Source: Collybiopsis luxurians FD-317 M1
Lineage: Eukaryota > Basidiomycota > Agaricomycetes > Agaricales > Omphalotaceae
NCBI GenBank assembly: GCA_000827265.1
Contig: KN834759.1
Span: forward strand, 663,666 to 727,665
Length of the DNA stretch: 64,000 bases
Reading direction: 5' to 3'
Shown here: positions 57,157 to 64,000 of the stretch, one piece after another
How the letters are laid out: each line of letters starts with the position of its first letter
Numbering within the stretch: position 1 is the stretch's first letter
Notes under the pieces: model-generated
What the model saw: the letters and a program-made list of their open reading frames with translations, nothing else
Databases searched by the model: none
Told to the model about the DNA's origin: nothing
Made by a program: the position numbers and the translations under genes

Positions 57157-58582
57157 ATGGCAAAATCCCCATCCAAAAGAAAGACTTCCACCAAATCTCC
57201 CAACAAACGTACTCGGGTTCCTTCCCCAAGGAAGGCTGGGACCCGGTCACCTTCCAAACGCGTTGACAAGTTGAAATCGAATCCTTTGCGCACTATTCGA
57301 ACGGTCTCCACAAAACAGGTCAAAGGGTCTGGGAAGCCGCGGCACTGTAGGCAATGCGTTGGCTCTCCACTTATTACCTCGTCAGACTGCGTGCACAGTA
57401 AAATTTATGGCAATAAAGTTTGTTTCGTTCTCATTCTCTTTCCTGCATTAATTTTGCCCTCCTATAGTACCGGGCTCTGGTGAATGCTGGTATTTCAGTT
57501 GCACCTGGTGCCACGTACGCCCATCTGGAGAAACTCGCTCAAAATCTCGAAGCAGAAAGAGCGGATTCTTGCCATCATGAATCACCCGCTGTTGGTTTTT
57601 CTGGCGACGACCCCGCCTCTGAGAATGCCTCCCAGAACACCACGGTTCGCCCGCTCAATCTTTCGTCTTCTTTCTACACACCCCTACGTCCGAGCCATGG
57701 AGGAAGCACAGGGTTGTTCAATCCGTCCACCTTGTTCAGCCCGTCGATTTTGAACGACCAGATACCTTCTCACTCAGAGCCTGTAGCACTGGACCCCTTC
57801 CTTACAGGCTCCATCGACGTTCGACCCGACCCTACTGGATTATCTCCACTGCCACCTTCGAGTCCATTAAGGGACACGCAATCGCAACCCGATTTATCTT
57901 CTCCTCTAGCTCAAACATCTCCAGTTTCGAGCCCGACTATTACATTGCCATCCTCACCGACTAAGCCCCGCCGCAATCGGGCGACCCAGAAAGACCCACT
58001 CTTTGGTCGTGTGAGAGGGGCGTCTAAGGGCTCACAGCCCTGGAGTAAGTGTTTTCTTAATTCGATTCTCCAAGTTTTGCTTATTTTTACTACTTAGGTA
58101 TAGTAAGAGACAGAGCAATCCCTAGGCCTCGAAACAAAGTTTCTGAATCCACTCGACGATACCGTCGTGAGTTAGAAAAAATAATCTGTCGTGTAAGTGA
58201 TGGATACAAGTGTCTAGATCCTGCTTACATTTGTTTTTTCCAGTGCGAACGGCTCGGAGAAGAAACGGGATGCTGGCTGTACCTTGCTGCCCAGCATCCC
58301 AATGCGCATGAGAGTTTTGCGCACTATACATCTCGTAGGCTCACTGTGGATTGGATTCCGACTCTCGACACTGTTCACAATGAAACTAACAAGCTCTTTG
58401 TTTCACTTCAACGATCGCGCCGGAGTAATGCTGCTGAACTCTCGGCCGATTTGATATCGAAAGAGGCAGCATTGTCGGCAGCTCTAGCAGAAACTTCTGA
58501 CCTCCGTACCAAAAATCAACAATTGGAGGAGCAGCAGCAAAGATTGCTTCAAGAGGTTCAATATAATACAGGGTTACTATGA
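57157..58582 (+). CDS. Orphan basic/Ser-Pro-rich protein with coiled-coil end
   Basis: Four exons (57157-57417, 57468-58044, 58098-58192, 58244-58582) join in frame to 423 residues with standard splice sites. Residues 1-45 hold repeated SPKK-like motifs (SPSKRK, SPNKR, SPRKAG, SPSKR), which in other proteins bind AT-rich DNA minor grooves. The middle is Ser/Thr/Pro-rich and probably disordered. An arginine-rich patch (STRRYRRELEKII) leads into a Cys/Trp-containing segment (CERLGEETGCWLYLAAQHP) and a C-terminal coiled coil rich in Gln/Glu (QQLEEQQQRLLQEV). No family is recognised. A nuclear DNA-binding role is inference from the SPKK repeats. The frame is intact, so it is probably expressed. 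Confidence 0.75.
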
Positions 58583-58839
58583 GAGCTGGAGGCCGCACGA
58601 CAGGGGAGAGAGACCACTTAGACCTTGAGGTCCTGTCCTGCACAAATTTTTTTTTTTTTTTTTCGAAATTTGCTTAAATTTTTTGTCTGCTACGTATATC
58701 CATAGTAAAATTTGCAATAGAAAAAGTATTCTATCCATCCATCTATTCCCATCTCTCATTCACACTTTTGGAAGGTGCTCCAAGAGGAAACCGGATCTAC
58801 GTTAAGATCTTGGACTCCACGGCACGACGGGCATTTGTC

Positions 58840-58939
58840 AATACAAAATAAATTTCATTTCATCAATGTCATTGAGTGAACTCGACGGGGTATCCGGTAA
58901 TACAAAATGAATTTCATTTCATTAATGTCATTGAGTGAA
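58840..58939. repeat. Direct repeat, 2 x 41 bases, period 59
   Basis: 58840-58880 and 58899-58939 share AATACAAAAT(A/G)AATTTCATT and GTCATTGAGTGAA with two differences. Confidence 0.85.
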
Positions 58940-59702
58940 TTCATTTACACACAATGTCATTCGATCTCAGCACTTTGGACACATGAACATGTGTTTGTGT
59001 TGCTCCTTCCTTTCGTACCACTACCTTCTCCCTCTCCTCTCCCATTCTTTAACTCACTAACTCCAATGGCCTTTCGTTCCACTCTGGCTATGTAGTATGA
59101 GGCTTGGAGCCTGACTATATAGAACTATTTTATGTGAAATAAATCCATTCAGCTAGCTCTGAAAATTTTAATGCCTTGAGTGAATATCTATACACGCGGC
59201 TTCGTTCTTTCGGTGTCTCTGGCAAGGCCTCTGCAAAACTTTTAATGTAACGGTGAGTGTTCTGTCAGCAGTGAGTTCTGAAACACGTGCTGAAGTACTT
59301 ACCTGTCGAGACAAAACCACGGAAAACTGCGATGAATACGAACCGAACGCCGCCTCTTCAACCTCATTGGTGGAGTCATCCCTACAGCGGAATTTGTTTC
59401 AATTCTTAGCCTGTACGGATACAGCAGGCATGCATTCATCCTTTTCTCATAGGAACATCTCCAGTCTAAGACATTTGCTCGGCATTCTCAGTGATCTGAC
59501 AGTTGTTACCCGCTGCCAGAACCGTTAGGTCCAATCCAAATCATTCTCCCTGTATTATGGAGGCGAGTAATCCTGGACAAAATTCGGACGGTGGCCAATT
59601 GATTAGCCAGGCTCGAGTACAGTGGGTGGCAGCATAGATCAGTATGTTTAGTCTCATCAGAATCTCTATTCTTCTGCACTGTTTTTTCTCTTTTACAGCG
59701 CC

Positions 59703-59873
59703 GACTAAGGTCTTAATTGGACATTATCTAGCATCCTTACGTCCCTTTTTTCAAAGCTCCGTGTTTCGGTGAATGACAAGCAATGCCAGGGAGCGCTGAT
59801 CAAAGTCTTAATCGGACGTCTAGTGTCGGTATGTCCTTCTCAAAGCTCTGTGTTTTGGTGAATGGCCAGTAAT
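59703..59873. repeat. Diverged tandem repeat, period 95
   Basis: Two copies: AAGGTCTTAATTGGAC with TTCAAAGCTCCGTGTTTCGG (59,703-) and AAAGTCTTAATCGGAC with CTCAAAGCTCTGTGTTTTGG (59,798-). Confidence 0.8.
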
Positions 59874-59982
59874 ATTCGAGGTTCAGGAGAATGGGAGGCA
59901 GACAATGTCCATGCAATCATTGAGATCGCACCGGGTGCGTGCAATAGATTTAGAAGTTCCATTCCCCAAGCATTCCTTTTCG

Positions 59983-60022
59983 TTTATTTATTTATTTATT
60001 TATTTATTTATTTTTTTTTTTT
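59983..60022. repeat. ATTT microsatellite
   Basis: About seven TTTA units followed by a T run. Confidence 0.9.
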
Positions 60023-61135
60023 ACCGCGCTGATTATGATAATGCATGTTATCCTAGGGCCACTATCATGTTCCTGTGAGTAATTTTCCGTGTTTCGAGGA
60101 GCGAGTGTAAAACACTCAGGTTAATCGGCGCCCCAGACAATTTCTCATTCAGGGTGACTCGTATGTTCTGTTTTCGTACCCGACATGCTGAGTCCTGTAA
60201 GCGGGGGTTTTCGCTGGGTAACCCACGCTTTGTACGGAAGATTTGGGAGTTGACAAATTCTCCATGAATGAACCAGCTGCTTTGGGGAAGGGCAGATATC
60301 ACGATCAGGGTGGAGTTTGTGATCTGTGTTTTCTGTCCGCCGATATACTCACTAACAGATTTCATGCAGTTTTTGACTGGGCAATCCATGTTGACTGCGG
60401 AAGGTGTTACAGAATGTAAGCAAATCTTAGGGTAGGGCAACAACGGTATAAACGAGCCTGTGCAATAATATTTCATTTGCATGAAGATTTGTGCTAAATT
60501 CACTTTATTGACCACTAAAGGTCAAATTATTTGTCTGTTAGATAGGATCAAATTCTTTCCAATATGCACCATATACGTTCGAAACCGTTTTGAGCTTTTA
60601 AGCGCTTGCGGGCGTCTTTTTTTCCCATGGTAAGATAGTGATAAATGCGTTCGAGGCGACAAGTGCAAGGTGTAACAATGATAAATGTTATCGATTTGAC
60701 AAGACCTTTGGGATCTTACCTGGGATTTGCTCCAAAGCTCCCTAAGAATAAAACTGTCGCGAGTCAGCACAGGTATGCATGTATTTTCAACAAGGCTTAC
60801 TTTTAGTTATCCGGTGATGTATCATAAACTGCATCCAGTGATAAGTTCACAGATATCAGGACTAAGCAACATGACGCAGTTTCCAAACGATAAGTAGTAA
60901 CCGCCTGTGGTGGTTATCGATAGCCCTGTCATGAGCAGAATGCTGGATGATACATGTATCGCATACCACACTGGTTGTTATCTACAAACTCCGCAGAAAA
61001 AGTACTGGTCCGTCTTTTCCTCCCCTCTCCCAAAATGAAATCCAAGCAGGTCCTACGGTCCCTCCTATTGTTTGTCCTTATGTTGATCGTTTATGGAATA
61101 AAAGGGGCTGGTACAAACGAAGTTGCAAGCTAGTG

Positions 61136-61200
61136 ACCAAAGTTGGCGACTGATGTTGGCGACCAAGGTTGGCGACCAAAGTTGGCGACCAAGTTTGGCG
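61136..61200. repeat. 13-bp minisatellite, five units
   Basis: Five exact-length units of the type ACCAAAGTTGGCG fill 65 bases, with variation confined to the first seven positions. Confidence 0.85.
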
Positions 61201-61327
61201 ACTCTAGCCAACGACCAGAGTTGCGAACACAGTTTGCAACTATGCATGAATTCCCACTGCGATGTAGATAAATGACCATTCAGATTTAAATTCTATTACT
61301 CGAACTAGGTGGAAAATTGACATGTCT

Positions 61328-62202
61328 CTACTTTTTTGGTAGCGTCCGAAGCGTGCATATGAGAAACTCCAAGGTTTGTCCTAGCTCGTACGAGGTACGA
61401 GACGTCTCCTTCAAGAACATCAGCAACTCCTCCTTATCCGGATCTTCTTCTAGGTCGTCAAGCATTGTATACCACTCCAAATACAGATTTCGGGCAGAAT
61501 GAATACAATCTTCTACACCCTCGTATCTCCATACCAAACCACCTTTATAGCTCCGTATTTTTTGTGAAATCTTTTTCAACCTCTCCACCCTCGCGCGAAG
61601 CGTCAAGACCCTTTGGTAGATGGTCTCTGTTGACGGCTTCAAAGCTTGCGGAGCCCATAATGCTGCTCCCCCCCAACTTGGCTGAGGTATGTCCATTTCC
61701 GGGGAAATTTCGAATACCAATCTTGCTCTTCCGGCTCCGAGAACTTTCTGCATAGCGCAAATACCTTTAAAAAAATGCCAAATGTCCAGATCGTCAAATG
61801 CTGCCAAATTACTGGTATAACGATCCAGAAACAGATGTAGCTCGCTGGAAAGCGATGAACCTGAGAAGAGGTGTGTGGAAAATCTTCGTTCGAACTCCGG
61901 CCTCATCACAGGGAACTGTGGCACAGCTCGGTTTGCCCAATCATCAATGCTATTTCGAAGGGCAAAATACTCCTGGTATATGGGAACAAGGTGACGTTCA
62001 GCCTGAACCAATGAAAGACAAGGCTGCGTGGGAGGAGTAGAGCACTGTTTTGAGTCTGTGCTCCTGAGTAATTTGGAGGCTGCGGCACGTTTGCGTTTAT
62101 AGTCCCTAGCTTGGGCTTGACGTTCCAGCCGATGACTGAATCCCAATACAGTAACAAGTAAGTTGTTGTAAACTGGATTCGATGGGATAACCTACTTTGC
62201 AT
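61328..62202 (-). CDS. Orphan protein, about 270 residues
   Basis: A long open frame runs from 62,146 to the stop at 61,328 but has no ATG near its upstream end. A small first exon from ATG at 62,200-62,202 (ATG CAA AGT AG) spliced to T-CAT-CGG (acceptor at about 62,130) would give MQSSHRLERQAQARDYKRKR and about 270 residues; this start is a proposal. The protein has a basic N-terminus, then helical segments (PIYQEYFALRNSIDDWANRA, IYQRVLTLRARVERLKKISQ, LYLEWYTMLDDLEEDPDKEE). No family is recognised. No stop or frame break occurs over 270 codons and codon use looks coding. Confidence 0.6.
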
Positions 62203-62470
62203 AGTATTGAGAATGTTTTGTCTCCTTAGAAGAGCCAGTTTGGGCCCGGTTTGTAGCTCCTCTCACCATCAGTACGCAGGAGACAGAGATGCTGGCACAG
62301 GCTCCTCAGGGTAAGGTGGAGGCTTAGGCTTGAAGCGAATGCATTGTCTCTAACAGAAATGGTATGTGACTAACTTACTATGGGTATATATATCTAAATT
62401 CAGATTCCCGAAGTCCGTTACCCCAATAGGGTCCTACATAGACTCGCATCTCTCTCCGTAATCTTTCACA

Positions 62471-62478
62471 TATAAAAA
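62471..62478 (+). promoter_or_regulatory. TATA box of the 62.5-kb gene
   Basis: TATAAAAA, 40 bases before the ATG at 62,511. Confidence 0.5.
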
Positions 62479-62510
62479 CTATCTGCCTCAGAGACAGCAA
62501 TCAAGCTACC

Positions 62511-63789
62511 ATGATTCCGGACGACTCAATTCTGCTCGTCGTTCATAAGTCTGAGATGCCTCCATCCACTGTCATTGATCCTGGAGAGAACGAAGGGAAG
62601 GCTTTTGCGAATCTGTTCAACATCCTCGGAAACGGAGACTTAATGAGACTTCGTCGAGTATGCCGAGGGATGCAGGTTTTGGTTGACCAGTTCATGACTC
62701 GAAAATTGGATGTTGATACTGCTTTGACTGTCTACTTAGGCACAGCTTCTCGAGCCCGTCGACTCCGCAAACACCAGCAAGAACTTGGAGCCGTGTTTTC
62801 AGGATTGTGGTCATACCTGTTTCTCTGCGGTGCCGCTCTTTTGGCCCCCAAGTTATGTCCACTGGACATTTTTCTAGACCATTCCCTTGTCCCAAAGCTG
62901 GGGAACGTGTTACGGCCAATGGGGTTCCAATACTGCTCTGCTCAAGGGGAACTGGTCCCCGATCATCGACACCATTTCCAAGAAGCGTTTGAGCAGAATG
63001 ACGCTCGGGTCCATAGTACTTCAGCTGGCTCATTCCTCTACTGCTTCACAAACTGTGAAGTCATGGTTCGGGTTTTTGGTGCTACTCATGGCATTGTCCA
63101 TGCTATCTTCGAGCAAGGGTCAAGTGGGTATTTTCCTTTAGTCGATTACAAAATTGAAGCTAATAATTATGTCGAAAGCGTTCACGCACAATCTCATTTC
63201 CGCCACAGACGCTTGGTCAATCTTCCCCTCTTCTACTTTTGACAGTACAGAGCCAAGTCCGATAGTTACAAATCAAACATTAGGATTCATTGTCGGTGGT
63301 TATCGAGGCGCCCTTGGAGTAGATATTTCGCGTTTCTCAGGTGCGCCGGGAAGGGAATTTTTACTCGGACCTCATCAATTTGGGGACGAGTCAATGTGGA
63401 GGTGGCGTTTAACCCCTCCCGCAACAAGCAAGGACTGTGGTCTAACAGCATCGCTGCTACTTCATGGCTGGTCTGTGGTGTACAGAGCTGCGCAATTCCA
63501 TTTCATCTACCGACTTACGGACTGTGGATTTCTCAACTACGAATTCTCTATGCCAAGGTTCGTAATTATCATCCTTGAAAGTTATAGAACAATAGCCATA
63601 GAGTAAGTTAAGTCTTTCGGCCTTTGTTCAATTGTACTGACAAGGGAGGTGCTCTGCAGACATGACGCGAACTGGCTGGTCGATCTGGCTACCGCATGCC
63701 ACAAGGCGAATCGGACTTTCTTAGCGCAACTAGCGTCCAGATTTGAGCAGTATCCTCTCTGTTTGCGGGAGACTCGCACAATGTGGTAG
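62511..63789 (+). CDS. Orphan nucleotidyltransferase-like Agaricomycete family protein, frame break suspected
   Basis: Starts at ATG 62,511 after a TATA box. The N-terminal part resembles an F-box remnant (LFNILGNGDLMRLRRVCRGM). GAVFSG and LDIFLD follow, in the places where this large mushroom family has a SGS...DLDLY pair resembling the nucleotidyltransferase fold. The block CEVMVRVFGATHGIVHAIFE is followed, in another frame, by SKAFTHNLISATDAWSIFPS and GREFLLGPHQFGDESMWRWR. The change of frame lies at about 63,115-63,165 and no intron of usual size fits, so a small indel is likely. The last intron (63,558-63,659) is normal and gives the C-terminus ending at 63,789. Family identity is from memory of its pattern; function unknown. 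Confidence 0.5.
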
Positions 63790-63960
63790 TTTTAAAAACG
63801 ACGGGAAAATTTGCTAAAAATTTATTCTGTAGAGACTTAGGCAAATAATTAGAGAATCGATTAGTGATTTAGAATCAAATAAGGGTGTTTGAAAAGCATA
63901 AAAGGACCAACGAGTTTTGCAAGAATCTCCTCATCGACCAAGGATCTCCCTCAAAACGAA

Positions 63961-64000
63961 ATGCCAAAAGCACCGAAAAAAATAACACACCGCAACTCAA
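63961..64000 (+). CDS. Possible 5' start of a further gene, cut by window edge
   Basis: ATG at 63,961 in a good context (AACGAAATGCC) opens a frame for 13 basic residues (MPKAPKKITHRNS) to the window end. It resembles a histone-like or nuclear basic N-terminus but is too short to name. Confidence 0.3.
   Translation, partial: MPKAPKKITHRNS

Larger units (their letters stand above)
58583..61135. other. Long intergenic region with short repeats
   Basis: Holds a T16 tract near 58,650, the direct repeat at 58,840, the 95-base tandem repeat at 59,703 and an ATTT microsatellite at 59,983. The minus-strand frame 60,048-60,515 (155 residues, ALPQSSWFIHGEFVNSQIF) is long for chance but not recognised and is listed only as a possibility. 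Confidence 0.4.

Noticed and set aside
1..64000. tRNA, rRNA and CRISPR arrays
   Set aside because: No tRNA T-loop with matching acceptor stem, no rRNA core sequence and no regularly spaced identical repeats were seen; the tandem arrays present have no unique spacers.

Overview
The window reads as nuclear DNA of a mushroom-forming basidiomycete (Agaricomycetes, probably Agaricales). The evidence is protein-coding genes cut by many 45-70 nt GT-AG introns, a short heme-thiolate peroxygenase, tandem F-box/LRR-type genes, a fungal NB-ARC/TPR (NLR-like) gene, a seven-TM orphan family, and KDZ and PIF/Harbinger transposon remnants of basidiomycete type. The genus is not determined. All names come from reading translations and recalled family motifs; no database search was run.

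Layout. 0-11 kb is gene-dense: the 3' end of a patatin-like lipase, two tandem F-box genes (-), a five-exon peroxygenase (-) and the complete five-exon eIF3a/TIF32 gene (+). 11-26 kb is repeat-rich: the detached 3' end of a TPR gene, a 7TM membrane protein gene (+), three decayed intron-containing partial copies of eIF3a (about 16.95, 18.9 and 24.2 kb), and a dead PIF/Harbinger transposon between the second and third copies. 26-34 kb is a tandem duplication of an alginate-lyase-like secreted enzyme (-); one copy has a single premature stop, and both share an apparent GA-AG intron. 34-40 kb holds a decayed Ser/Pro-rich gene and a truncated copy of a kinase-like gene. 40-43.5 kb is the 1112-residue NB-ARC/TPR gene (-). 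44-45.6 kb is a diverged inverted duplication. 46-49 kb has a secreted kinase-like gene, a hierarchical minisatellite and a T5orf172/GIY-YIG-like gene. 50-54 kb is tandem repeat and AT-rich sequence. 54-56.5 kb is a broken KDZ-associated element. 57 kb is a compact divergent promoter with an AP-1/Gcn4-type palindrome and a TATA box between two orphan genes. 58.6-61.3 kb is repeats and noncoding sequence. 61.3-64 kb has two orphan genes and the possible start of another.

Theme. Single-copy-looking genes are intact, while sequences present more than once nearly all carry CpG to TpG/CpA changes, including CGA to TGA nonsense codons at six sites or so. This is the pattern expected from methylation and deamination of repeats. 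The genes do not form an obvious pathway. The secreted enzymes (peroxygenase, alginate-lyase-like pair) fit a saprotroph's secretome, and the NLR-like and F-box genes belong to families that turn over fast in mushrooms.
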